From assembly GCF_000426845.1 (NCBI RefSeq), contig NZ_AUGD01000009.1, positions 62,001-126,000 of the forward strand: a stretch of 64,000 bases of DNA, read 5' to 3'. Position numbers and translations under genes: made by a program. Origin of the DNA: Bradyrhizobium sp. in8p8. GTDB lineage: Bacteria > Pseudomonadota > Alphaproteobacteria > Rhizobiales > Xanthobacteraceae. The notes beneath the pieces were generated by a model. It had not been told where the DNA came from, did not search any database, and saw only the letters and a list, made by a program, of their open reading frames with translations. This document shows, piece by piece, positions 33,458 to 42,164 of the stretch (the first letter of the stretch is position 1; the number at the start of each line of letters is the position of its first letter).

Positions 33458-35068
33458 CTATTCCGACTTCTCGATATTCCAGAATACCGGGGTCGCCGGG
33501 CCGTCGAGCACACCCTTCAGTGACTTCTGCCAGGCGCTCGGGGCCTGATACTGGCCGAGCGGAATGTAGATGACCTGCTCCATGGCTTGCTTCTGAATGT
33601 CGGCTGCGATCTTCTTCTGCGCATCTGCTGACGAGGCGCGAACGAAAGCATCCTTGAGCTCTTCGATCTTGGCGTCTTCCGCCCAGCCGAACCAGCCGCC
33701 GTTCTTGCCGCGACCGCCAATCGAGACGTTGGCGATCGGATTCATCACGTCCGCGGCAACCCAGTTGGTGAAGAACATATTCCAGCCGCCCTCCTTCACC
33801 GGCTTCTGGCCGGCGCGGCGGGCAACCACGGTCTGCCAATCCGTTGCCTGGAGATCGACCTTGAAGCCGGCCTCGCGGAGCAGCTGCGCCGCGACGATCG
33901 GCTGCGCCTTCAGAGTGGTGACGTCGCCCGGTGCCATGATGGCGATCGGCGTGCCGTCATAGCCGGATTCCGCAAGCAGCTTCTTGGCCTCCGCCATGCC
34001 GCCGCCCTTCACCAAAGTATCCGAGCCGATCTCCGAGGCGAGCGGCGTGTCGCAGACAAAGAAGGCGCCGCAGATCTTGTAAAATTTCGGATTTCCGACA
34101 AGCGCGTCCAACACGTCTTTCTGGTTCATCGCCAGAAGTGCAGCGCGGCGCACCTTGGGATTGTCGAAGGGAGGCAGCAGGAAGTTCATGCGGCCAAGCG
34201 TCTGGAAGCCGAACTTGTTCAGCACCTCGATCTTCAGGTCTTTGTTGCCCTCAAGGACCGGAAGCATGTCCCAGGGCACGTTCTCCATGAAATCGATATC
34301 GCCCGACTGCAGTGCGTTCACGGCGGTCTGCGAGTCCGGCATGGTAATCCACTCCACGCGGTCCACCTTCACAACCTTGCCGCCGGCGGTCCAGCTGGCC
34401 GGCGCGTTGCGCGGCACGTAGTCGGTGTTCTTGACATAGACCGCCTTCACGCCGGGCTGGAATTCACCCTGCACGAACTTGAACGGACCCGAGCCGATCT
34501 GCTCGGAAATCTGCTTGCCGGGCGGCGTTTCGGCGAGTCGCTTGGGCATCATGAACGGCACCAGCGACGAAGGCTTGGCGATGGATTCGAGCACCAGCCC
34601 GTAGGGCTCCTTCAGCTTGAGCACGATGGTCTTGGCATCGCTTGCCTCGATGCTCGCCGTGAAGTCCATGAGCTTCTGGCCCATGCCGTCATTCTTGCCC
34701 CAGCGCTTCAGCGAGGCGACGCAGTCTTCGGCCGTGACCGGCGCGCCGTCGTGCCACTTCAGGCCGTCGCGCAGGGTGAAGGTGTAGGTGAGCTTGTCGT
34801 CGGAGACCTTCCAGTCCGCCATCTGCGGCTGGACCTTGAAGCTTGAATCGGTGGCCAGCAGCGTGTCGTAGACCATATAGCCATGGTCGCGCGTGATGTA
34901 GGCCGTGGTGAAGATCGGGTCGATGATGCGGAGATCGGAATGCATCACGGCCGTAATGGTCTTCCCGGCGGCAAGCACGGGCGAGGCCAGCGCGGTCGAA
35001 AGCGCGACGACCGACAGCGCAAGTTTGGAGGCGAATGCGCGAGGCCCCCGGCGCATGAAGTGAAACAT
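33458..35068 (-). CDS. ABC transporter substrate-binding protein, peptide/opine family (SBP_bac_5)
   Basis: A signal peptide (residues 1-34, ending TALASPVLAA) precedes a 500-residue family-5 solute-binding protein. Recognisable segments are ITRDHGYMVYDTLLATDSSF, YTFTLRDGLKWHDGAPVTAE and QIGSGPFKFVQGEFQPG. Such proteins bind di/oligopeptides, opines or glutathione in the periplasm. It is transcribed away from the permease genes about 3.3 kb downstream on the other strand, but is the only binding protein in the locus, so it very probably serves that transporter. AGGAGAA precedes ATG 35068. Confidence 0.9.
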   Translation of the reverse strand: MFHFMRRGPRAFASKLALSVVALSTALASPVLAAGKTITAVMHSDLRIIDPIFTTAYITRDHGYMVYDTLLATDSSFKVQPQMADWKVSDDKLTYTFTLRDGLKWHDGAPVTAEDCVASLKRWGKNDGMGQKLMDFTASIEASDAKTIVLKLKEPYGLVLESIAKPSSLVPFMMPKRLAETPPGKQISEQIGSGPFKFVQGEFQPGVKAVYVKNTDYVPRNAPASWTAGGKVVKVDRVEWITMPDSQTAVNALQSGDIDFMENVPWDMLPVLEGNKDLKIEVLNKFGFQTLGRMNFLLPPFDNPKVRRAALLAMNQKDVLDALVGNPKFYKICGAFFVCDTPLASEIGSDTLVKGGGMAEAKKLLAESGYDGTPIAIMAPGDVTTLKAQPIVAAQLLREAGFKVDLQATDWQTVVARRAGQKPVKEGGWNMFFTNWVAADVMNPIANVSIGGRGKNGGWFGWAEDAKIEELKDAFVRASSADAQKKIAADIQKQAMEQVIYIPLGQYQAPSAWQKSLKGVLDGPATPVFWNIEKSE

Positions 35069-35337
35069 AGAAAGTTCTCCTGACGTGAAACTGTTCAAAG
35101 GCAGGCTATTGGTTAAGCATGAGGTTCATTCGTTGGGCGAACTAACTTCATGCAATGCCTTTGTCTTTTCGAGACTTGCAGACCGTGCCGAGCGCGTCAA
35201 TCCGGTTTCGTTGCAAGCCCTCGCGGCGCGCGCACGGGCTCCACAAAGATCGATTTAGCTCTACAACACCCTCCGCTTGTCCCGCCCCGCGCTGATGCAA
35301 TGCGCGTTCCACCTTTCGAAGCTTGAGAGACATTAAG

Positions 35338-36468
35338 ATGAATCCTGCCAATCTCCCCTTTGATTCCGAGGCGATGCTCGAGGGCCTGCGCGGCTGGGTC
35401 GAATGCGAGAGCCCGACCTGGGACGCAGGTGCGGTGGACCGCATGCTTGATATCGCAGCGCGGGATATGGCGATCATGGGTGCGACGATCGAACGCATCG
35501 CCGGCCGGCAGGGTTTTGGCGGCGTCATCCGCGCGCGCTTTCCCCATCCGAAGCAGGGCGAGCCGGGCATCCTGATCGCCGGGCACATGGATACCGTCCA
35601 CCCGGTCGGCACCATCGAGAAGCTGAAATGGCGGCGCGAGGGTAACAAGTGCTACGGCCCCGGCATCTACGACATGAAGGGCGGCAACTACCTCTCGCTG
35701 GAAGCGATCCGGCAACTGGCGCGCGCCTCCTTCACCACGCCGCTGCCGATCACCGTGCTGTTCACGCCGGATGAGGAGGTCGGCACGCCTTCGACCCGCG
35801 ACATCATCGAGGCTGAGGCCGCGCGCAACAAATACGTGCTGGTGCCGGAGCCCGGCCGTGCCGACAACGGCGTCACCACCGGACGCTACGCCATCGCACG
35901 CTTCAATCTCGAGGCGACGGGACGGCCGAGTCACGCCGGTGCCACGCTGTCGGCAGGACGCTCGGCGATCCGCGAGATGGCCCGGCAGATCCTCGCGATC
36001 GACGCGATGACGACGGAGGACTGCACCTTCTCGGTCGGTGTCGTCAACGGCGGACAATGGGTCAATTGTGTTGCCACGACCGCGACCGGCGAGGCGCTCT
36101 CCATGGCCAAGCGCCAGGCCGATCTCGACCGCGGCGTCGAGAGGATGCTTGCGCTTTCGGGCACCAACAACGACGTCACCTTCAAGGTCACGCGCGGCGT
36201 CACGCGTCCGGTCTGGGAGCCGGATGCCGGCACCATGGCGCTCTATGAGAAGGCGCGCGGCATCGCCAAGTCTCTTGGCATGGAGTTGCCACATGCAAGC
36301 TCGGGCGGTGGCTCCGACGGCAACTTCACCGGTGCCATGGGAATCCCGACGCTCGATGGTCTCGGCGTGCGCGGCGGCAATGGCCACACGCTCGAAGAGT
36401 TCATCGAGGTCGAGAGCCTGGTGGAGCGCGGCCGGTTGATGGCCGGGCTGCTGGCGACGTTGGAATAA
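35338..36468 (+). CDS. M20 family metallopeptidase (glutamate carboxypeptidase-like)
   Basis: The zinc-site motifs of M20 are present: GHMDTVHPVG (first His and Asp), GPGIYDMKGGN, the catalytic Glu pair in FTPDEEVGTPSTR, and the C-terminal His in GNGHTLEEF. The dimerisation insert (RPSHAGATLSAGRSAI) is typical of carboxypeptidase G2-like enzymes, which release C-terminal Glu or hydrolyse related amides. ATG 35338 (MNPANLPFDSEA) follows GAGAG. Divergent from the binding-protein gene, it is the first enzyme of the peptide-utilisation locus. Confidence 0.9.
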   Translation: MNPANLPFDSEAMLEGLRGWVECESPTWDAGAVDRMLDIAARDMAIMGATIERIAGRQGFGGVIRARFPHPKQGEPGILIAGHMDTVHPVGTIEKLKWRREGNKCYGPGIYDMKGGNYLSLEAIRQLARASFTTPLPITVLFTPDEEVGTPSTRDIIEAEAARNKYVLVPEPGRADNGVTTGRYAIARFNLEATGRPSHAGATLSAGRSAIREMARQILAIDAMTTEDCTFSVGVVNGGQWVNCVATTATGEALSMAKRQADLDRGVERMLALSGTNNDVTFKVTRGVTRPVWEPDAGTMALYEKARGIAKSLGMELPHASSGGGSDGNFTGAMGIPTLDGLGVRGGNGHTLEEFIEVESLVERGRLMAGLLATLE

Positions 36469-36565
36469 ATTGAATCAACTTTGCACTGCACAATGCATTG
36501 GCAGTCGCGGTCGAAATTTAGCCTTGTCTAAAAATGAGGCGTATCGTACTGCTCGGCCGTCCACG

Positions 36566-36782
36566 CGACGATGCGGGAGAGATCGCGACGAAGGTTCTAA
36601 GCCTTCGTTGCGGCGCCGACGGAGCAACCGCCCCGGAAACTCTCAGGCAAAAGGACCGTTTCGTCAGGACGATCTGGAGAGAGGCGGCGCGATTTCAGGC
36701 AATCGCGACGTCCACCGAAGGGGATAGTCCGTTGCGAGATCCGCAGCGGATCAAGCTCTCAGGTAACCGTGACAGATGGGGC
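36566..36782 (+). promoter_or_regulatory. Tandem glycine riboswitch
   Basis: Two glycine aptamers lie in series. Aptamer 1 (about 36570-36660) has GGGAGAG, the core GCCGACGGAGCAA, and AACTCTCAGGCAAAAGGAC. Aptamer 2 (about 36671-36782) has TCTGGAGAG, the core CACCGAAGGGGATAG, and GCTCTCAGGTAACCGTGACAG. The order, spacing and closing strands match the two-domain class. A GC hairpin with a TTCG loop (about 36783-36812) follows and may be the expression platform. The gene downstream is a DadA-like oxidase rather than the usual gcvTHP operon. Confidence 0.92.
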
Positions 36783-36844
36783 GCCGCCAACGGCCTTCGG
36801 CCGGCGGTTAGCCGACTCTAAACACGGGAGCCCCGAACCTCATC

Positions 36845-38146
36845 ATGACTCATCTCGCCATCATCGGCGCCGGCATTACCGGCGTCACGACCGCCTATGC
36901 CCTGCTCGAACGCGGCTACAAGGTGACGGTGCTCGACAGGCACCGCTACGCTGCAATGGAGACGTCCTTTGCGAATGGCGGACAGCTCTCCGCCAGCAAT
37001 GCCGAGGTGTGGAACAGCACCGCGACGATCCTGAAGGGCCTGCGCTGGATGTTTCGGCGCGACGCGCCGCTGCTGATGAACCCGCGGCCGAACTGGCACA
37101 AATATTCGTGGATGAGCGAGTTCGTCGCCAATATCGGCAACTACCGGTCCAACACGATCGAGACCACGCGGCTCGCAATCGAAGCGCGCCGGCACCTGTT
37201 CGACATCGCGTCGCGCGAGGGCATCGACTTCGATCTCGAACGCCGCGGCATCCTCCACATCTATCGCGACAAGGCCGGCTTCGAATCCGGTCTGCGCGTC
37301 AACGCGCTGCTGCAGGAAGGCGGCCTCGACCGCCGCCCGGTGACTCCGGACGAGATCCGCGCGATCGAGCCGACGCTGCGCAACGACTATTATGGCGGCT
37401 TCTACACGCCGTCGGATGCCACCGGCGATATCCACAAGTTCACCCGCGGGCTGGCGGAAGCCTGCAAGCGGCGCGGCGCGACCTTCGTTCACGAAGCCAA
37501 CATCGATTCGATCGCACGTGCCGGCAGCGGCTTCGTCGTCGGCTGGGCCGATCTCGCCGCGAGCGATGCCGGCGCGTCGGCCCGCGGCATGCTGAAGGCG
37601 GACGGCGTCGTGGTCTGCGCGGGCGTTGCGAGCCGGCACTTCGCCGCCCTGCTCGACGAGCGCGTCAACGTCTATCCGGTGAAGGGCTACTCGATCACCG
37701 TGCAGCTCGACACCGCCGAAAGCCGCAATGCCGCCCCGACGGTCAGCCTGCTCGACGAGGCCGCCAAGATCGTCACCAGCCGGCTCGGCGCCGACCGCTT
37801 TCGCGTCGCCGGCACCGCCGAGTTCAACGACTTCAACCGCGACATCCGCGCCGACCGCGTGCAGCCGCTGATCGACTGGGTGCGCATCAACTTCCCCGCG
37901 GTCGAGACCTCGCGCGTCGTGCCGTGGGCCGGGCTGCGCCCGATGATGCCGAACATGATGCCGGTCGTGCGCGCAGGGCGGATACCGGGGGTCTTCTTCA
38001 ACACCGGCCACGGCCATCTCGGCTGGACTTTATCGGCGGCGACGGCGCAGATGATTGCCCAGACCATCGACGGTTGGCGCGGACTCAACGCGCCGCCGAC
38101 GGTACCTTCACTTGGGGTTGAGCGTGAACTACGGCAGGCATCCTGA
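36845..38146 (+). CDS. FAD-dependent D-amino-acid dehydrogenase (DadA-like)
   Basis: DAO-superfamily flavoprotein of 433 aa. It has LAIIGAGITGVTTAYALLER for FAD binding, SFANGGQLS, VNVYPVKGYSITVQL, and a C-terminal WAGLRPMMPNMMPVV followed by NTGHGHLGWTLSAATA, all standard for DadA. DadA oxidises D-amino acids to 2-oxo acids and ammonia at the membrane; glycine or D-alanine could be substrates. The tandem glycine riboswitch directly upstream suggests glycine-responsive expression, which would fit a glycine or D-amino acid oxidase role. ATG 36845 is used; the nearest GGGAG is rather far (about 14 bases). Confidence 0.88.
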   Translation: MTHLAIIGAGITGVTTAYALLERGYKVTVLDRHRYAAMETSFANGGQLSASNAEVWNSTATILKGLRWMFRRDAPLLMNPRPNWHKYSWMSEFVANIGNYRSNTIETTRLAIEARRHLFDIASREGIDFDLERRGILHIYRDKAGFESGLRVNALLQEGGLDRRPVTPDEIRAIEPTLRNDYYGGFYTPSDATGDIHKFTRGLAEACKRRGATFVHEANIDSIARAGSGFVVGWADLAASDAGASARGMLKADGVVVCAGVASRHFAALLDERVNVYPVKGYSITVQLDTAESRNAAPTVSLLDEAAKIVTSRLGADRFRVAGTAEFNDFNRDIRADRVQPLIDWVRINFPAVETSRVVPWAGLRPMMPNMMPVVRAGRIPGVFFNTGHGHLGWTLSAATAQMIAQTIDGWRGLNAPPTVPSLGVERELRQAS

Positions 38147-38193
38147 GTGGCCGGCGCCCGAGACATGCCGTCCTCTTGCTCCAGCGCAGCCCT

Positions 38194-38208
38194 TGGCACA
38201 CAATTTGC
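38194..38208 (+). promoter_or_regulatory. Sigma-54 (RpoN)-type promoter for the ABC permease operon
   Basis: TGGCAC (38194-38199), five bases, TTGC (38205-38208) gives the exact GG-N10-GC spacing of -24/-12 promoters. It lies about 117 bases before the permease start, in the only non-coding gap of this part of the locus. No NtrC or other enhancer site was identified. Confidence 0.6.
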
Positions 38209-38324
38209 CCCGAGAGGGCGGCGTGTCCGGGCGACCTTTCCAGCCTATGTGGTAGGCATGATAGACACGACAGAGTTCACAGGCGCCCCAGGGCCCCACA
38301 AGTTCCGCAGCCGGAGATAGGTGC

Positions 38325-39266
38325 ATGCTAGGTTATCTTGTTCGCCGCGTTCTGGCCGCGGTACCCGTGATGGGCGTGGTCGCCCTGTTCGTGTTCCTGC
38401 TGCTGCGGCTGACGCCGGGCGACCCCGCGGCGATTCTCGCCGGCGACAACGCAACGCCGGAACGGCTCGAGCGCATCCGCACCTCGCTTGGCCTCAACGA
38501 GCCCCTGATCGTGCAGTTCGTCACCTGGGTGAACAAGCTGCTGCACGGCGACCTCGGGACTTCGCTGATCTCCAACCTGCCGGTGATGAAGATGATCGGC
38601 CAGCGCGTCGAGCCGTCGATCTCGATTGCGCTTTCAACCATCATCCTCGCCGTGATCGTCGCCGTCCCCTTGGGGGTGATCGCGGCCTGGAAGCACGGCA
38701 CCTGGATCGATCGCTTCGTGATGGGTCTGTCCGTGCTCGGTTTCTCGGTACCGGTGTTCGTGGTCGGCTATGTGCTGATCCAGGTCTTCGCCATCGAACT
38801 GCGCTGGGTGCCGGTGCAAGGCTTCCGCAGCATCTTTAGCGGCTTCGGGCCGTTCTTCGAGCGCATCATCCTGCCGACCTGCGCCCTCTCCTTCATCTAC
38901 ATCGCGCTGATCGCCCGCATGACGCGCGCGGCGATGCTCGACGTGCTCGGCGAGGACTATGTGCGCACGGCGCGCGCAAAAGGCATCAACGAGGTTGCAG
39001 TGATGATGCGCCATGCGCTGCGCAACGCGGCGGTGCCCGTGATCACCGTGATCGGCACCGGCTTCGCGCTGCTCATCTCCGGCGTGGTCGTCACCGAGAG
39101 CGTGTTCAACATACCCGGCATCGGCCGCCTCACCGTGGATGCGGTGTTGGCGCGCGATTATCCGGTGATCCAGGCGATGATCCTCCTGACATCGTTCATC
39201 TACGTCGTCGTCAATCTTCTCATCGACGTCGCCTATACCCTGCTCGATCCCCGGATCCGGTACTGA
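38325..39266 (+). CDS. Peptide-type ABC transporter permease (DppB/OppB family)
   Basis: Six membrane helices in 313 aa, starting MLGYLVRRVLAAVPVMGVVA and containing the family-typical LRLTPGDPAAILAGDNATPE. The EAA loop for ATPase contact reads DYVRTARAKGINEVAVMMRH. It forms the channel with the next gene's product. First gene after a sigma-54-type promoter; the next gene starts 19 bases downstream. Confidence 0.93.
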   Translation: MLGYLVRRVLAAVPVMGVVALFVFLLLRLTPGDPAAILAGDNATPERLERIRTSLGLNEPLIVQFVTWVNKLLHGDLGTSLISNLPVMKMIGQRVEPSISIALSTIILAVIVAVPLGVIAAWKHGTWIDRFVMGLSVLGFSVPVFVVGYVLIQVFAIELRWVPVQGFRSIFSGFGPFFERIILPTCALSFIYIALIARMTRAAMLDVLGEDYVRTARAKGINEVAVMMRHALRNAAVPVITVIGTGFALLISGVVVTESVFNIPGIGRLTVDAVLARDYPVIQAMILLTSFIYVVVNLLIDVAYTLLDPRIRY

Positions 39267-39285
39267 GGCAAGGATTAAGAACACA

Positions 39286-40173
39286 ATGTCCGTCGATACC
39301 CTTCCCCAGTCCTCCATTCCGATCACGTCGCCGCTGCGGCCTCGATTCGGATTCCTCACCTCGACGCCGATCATCGCCGCGGCGACGGTCCTGCTCACCT
39401 TGATCGTGGTGGTCTCGATCCTCGCGCCGCTGATCGCGCCGCATGATCCGATCCAGCTCGCACCGTCGCAGCGGCTCAAGCCGTCCTCCGCACAATTCCT
39501 GCTCGGCACCGACGCCTACGGCCGCGACCTGTTGTCGCGCGTGATCTATGGCGGCCGCATCTCGCTTCTGATCGGCATCGGCGCGGCGATCCTGTCGATC
39601 GCCATCGGGCTCGCGATCGGGCTCGTCTCCGGCTTTTTCAAGCTGGTCGATTCGATCCTGATGCGCGTCATGGACGGCCTGATGGCGATGCCGAGCATCC
39701 TGCTCGCGATCGCGGTGGTGTCGCTGTCCGGCGCCAGCCTCTGGACCGTGCTGATCGCAATCACGATTCCGGAGATCCCGCGCGTGGCGCGCCTGGTGCG
39801 CTCGGTCGTGCTCTCGGCACGCGAGGAGCCTTACGTCGAAGCCGCGATCTCGGTCGGCTCCAGCTTGCCGAAAATCATGCTGCGGCACCTGATGCCGAAT
39901 ACCATCGCGCCGCTGATCGTCCAGGGCACCTATGTCTGCGCGAGCGCCATCCTCACCGAAGCCATCCTCTCCTTCCTCGGCGCCGGCATCTCGCCGGAGA
40001 CGCCGACCTGGGGCAACATCATGGCCGAGGGCCGCCAGTACTTCCAGATCAAGCCGTCGCTGATCTTCTGGCCCGGTCTTTTGCTCTCGATCGCCATCCT
40101 CAGCATCAACCTGATCGGCGACGCCGCCCGCGATGCACTTGATCCGCGCATGAAGCAGCGGGAGGCAAAGTGA
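39286..40173 (+). CDS. Peptide-type ABC transporter permease (DppC/OppC family)
   Basis: The 295-aa partner permease has the N-terminal OppC-type region, LLGTDAYGRDLLSRVIYGGR, and the EAA loop EEPYVEAAISVGSSLPKIML. C-terminal WPGLLLSIAILSINLIGDAA and RDALDPRMK are standard. It pairs with the upstream permease. A dispersed palindromic repeat lies between its stop and the ATPase gene. Confidence 0.93.
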   Translation: MSVDTLPQSSIPITSPLRPRFGFLTSTPIIAAATVLLTLIVVVSILAPLIAPHDPIQLAPSQRLKPSSAQFLLGTDAYGRDLLSRVIYGGRISLLIGIGAAILSIAIGLAIGLVSGFFKLVDSILMRVMDGLMAMPSILLAIAVVSLSGASLWTVLIAITIPEIPRVARLVRSVVLSAREEPYVEAAISVGSSLPKIMLRHLMPNTIAPLIVQGTYVCASAILTEAILSFLGAGISPETPTWGNIMAEGRQYFQIKPSLIFWPGLLLSIAILSINLIGDAARDALDPRMKQREAK

Positions 40174-40199
40174 TTTGTCTCGCGGCCCTGCCCCCTTGT

Positions 40200-40286
40200 C
40201 CGTCCTTGCGAGCGAAGCGAAGCAATCCAGTCTGCATCCGCGGATGGGCTCCGGATTGCTTCGTCGCTTCGCTCCTCGCAACGACG
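40200..40286. repeat. Palindromic repeat, family A, inside the ABC operon
   Basis: CTTGCGAGCGAAGCGAAGCA and its inverted counterpart GCTTCGCTCCTCGCAACGACG enclose AATCCAG/CCGGATT. It fills the gap between permease and ATPase genes and could form a long hairpin in the mRNA. Confidence 0.75.
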
Positions 40287-40299
40287 TCGGAGTGACCTG

Positions 40300-41949
40300 A
40301 TGACCAACACCGTCCTCGACATCAACAACCTCGTCGTCTCCGTCGGCAAGAAGCCGGGCGGGCCGAAGATCATCGACGGGATCTCGATCCAGGTTCGCGA
40401 GCGCGAGACGCTGTGCCTCGTCGGCGAGAGCGGCTCGGGCAAATCGGTGACGTCGCTCACCACGATGGGCCTGCTGCCGAAGGGAACGCTGGTTCCCACC
40501 GGCGGCAGCATCAAGCTGGTCGGCGAGGAGCTGCTCACCGCGACCGATCGCCGCCTGCGCCAGCTCCGTGCCACGCAGATGGCCATGATCTTCCAGGAGC
40601 CGATGACCGCGCTCAATCCGGTGGTGCCGGTCGGCCGCCAGATCGACGAAGTGCTGCGCGCGCATACCGATCTCGACGCGAAGGCGCGCAAGAAGCGCAT
40701 TCTCGACATGATGGAGCAGGTCCACCTGCCCCAGGTCGAGCGCATCTTCGCCTCCTACCCGCACCGGCTCTCCGGCGGCCAGCGCCAGCGCATCATGATC
40801 GCGATGGCGCTGGTGCTGGAGCCGAAGCTGCTGATCGCCGACGAGCCGACCACCGCGCTCGACGTCACCACTCAGAAGCAGATCCTGAGCCTGATCCGCG
40901 AATTGCAGCGCGATCACGGCACCGCCGTGCTGTTCATCACTCACGACATGGGCGTGGTTGCCGAAATAGCCGACCGCGTCGCGGTGATGCGGCAGGGCCG
41001 CCTGGTCGAGACCGGTCCGCTCGAGACCATTCTGCGCAATCCGACCATGGAATACACCCGCAACCTGCTCGCGTCGGTGCCGAGCCTGGTGCCGCGTGCG
41101 CCGCGCGAGGAGAGCCGCGACCCCGTGGTGCTGGAGGCCAACGAGCTCACCAAGGTCTACAAGGAGCGCGCCTTCTTCGGCAAAGGCCGCGAGGTCGTCG
41201 CCGCCGACAAGGTCACGCTGACGCTGCGCAAGGGCCGCACCCTCGGCATCGTCGGCGAAAGCGGCTCGGGCAAATCGACGGTGGCACGCTGCATCGTGCG
41301 CCTGATCGATCCGACCTCCGGCGGCGTGCGCCTGGCCGGCCGCGAGATCGCCGACATCTCGCGCCGTCTGCTCCAGCCGCACCGGCAGAAGATCCAGATC
41401 GTGTTCCAGGATCCCTATCGCTCGCTCAACCCGCGGGTCACCGTCGGCGAGAGCATCGCGGAAGGTCCGATCAACTACGGCGCGGCGCACGCTGACGCAA
41501 TGAAGCGGGCGCGCGACCTGCTCGAGCTGGTCGGCCTGCCCGCCGATGCCGTGTCGCGCTATCCACACCAATTCTCCGGCGGCCAGCGCCAGCGCATCGC
41601 GATCGCCCGCGCGCTCGCCCTCGATCCGGACGTGCTGGTCGCGGACGAAGCGGTCTCCGCGCTCGACGTTTCCGTGCAGGCGCAGGTGCTGGAACTGCTC
41701 GACGAGATCCAGAAGCGGCTCGGCATCGCCATCCTGTTCATCACCCATGATCTACGCGTCGCCGCGCAGATCTGCGACGAAGTGGTGGTGATGCAGCACG
41801 GCCGCGTCGTCGAACAGGGCCCCGCCGGGGAAGTGCTGACGCATCCGAAGGAGGCCTACACCAAGGCGCTGCTGGACGCCGCGCCGGGCCGCAACTGGGA
41901 CTTTGCCAATTTCCGGCCGGTGGCCGAGAGCGTGATGGCCAGCGCGTAA
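40300..41949 (+). CDS. Fused double ABC ATPase (DppD-DppF type)
   Basis: Two complete ATPase domains in 549 aa. Walker A GESGSGKS occurs near residues 42 and 318, signatures are LSGGQRQRIMIAMAL and FSGGQRQRIAIARAL, and Walker B are LLIADEPTTALD and VLVADEAVSALD. The second domain has the DppF/OppF-type QIVFQDPYRSLNPR. This is the GsiA-like fused arrangement that energises peptide, glutathione or opine uptake with the two upstream permeases. No separate ATPase gene is needed. Confidence 0.93.
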   Translation: MTNTVLDINNLVVSVGKKPGGPKIIDGISIQVRERETLCLVGESGSGKSVTSLTTMGLLPKGTLVPTGGSIKLVGEELLTATDRRLRQLRATQMAMIFQEPMTALNPVVPVGRQIDEVLRAHTDLDAKARKKRILDMMEQVHLPQVERIFASYPHRLSGGQRQRIMIAMALVLEPKLLIADEPTTALDVTTQKQILSLIRELQRDHGTAVLFITHDMGVVAEIADRVAVMRQGRLVETGPLETILRNPTMEYTRNLLASVPSLVPRAPREESRDPVVLEANELTKVYKERAFFGKGREVVAADKVTLTLRKGRTLGIVGESGSGKSTVARCIVRLIDPTSGGVRLAGREIADISRRLLQPHRQKIQIVFQDPYRSLNPRVTVGESIAEGPINYGAAHADAMKRARDLLELVGLPADAVSRYPHQFSGGQRQRIAIARALALDPDVLVADEAVSALDVSVQAQVLELLDEIQKRLGIAILFITHDLRVAAQICDEVVVMQHGRVVEQGPAGEVLTHPKEAYTKALLDAAPGRNWDFANFRPVAESVMASA

Positions 41950-41960
41950 AATCTCCCCTC

Positions 41961-42048
41961 CGTCATTCCGGGACATCGCGAAGCGATGAGCTTTGGTGTG
42001 CTTTGCGCACCATGGTTCGCGCCCAAGTAGGCGCGCCCCGGAATGACA
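41961..42048. repeat. Palindromic repeat, family B (GTCATTCCGGG...CCCGGAATGAC)
   Basis: Starts CGTCATTCCGGGACATCGCG and ends GGCGCGCCCCGGAATGACAG; the ends are inverted repeats. It lies downstream of the ATPase gene. Confidence 0.75.
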
Positions 42049-42164
42049 GCGCAGCAGCATTCCCAAAACGTCTTGACCCTATGCATGGCGCGATTGCTTC
42101 CCAGCTTGCCCTCGTCGCAATGCCGGGGCTAACGTCGCGCACTTTCAATCTAGGACCGAACTGA

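Noticed and set aside
36769..38121. 450-codon plus-strand frame overlapping the D-amino-acid dehydrogenase
   Set aside because: It is the neighbouring frame of the DadA-like gene, extremely Arg-rich, and begins inside the riboswitch.
39220..41748. Very long open frame (over 800 codons) on the minus strand opposite the permease and ATPase genes
   Set aside because: Composition is His/Asp/Arg-rich antisense of the clear ABC transporter genes; it has no domain logic and is a high-GC shadow.
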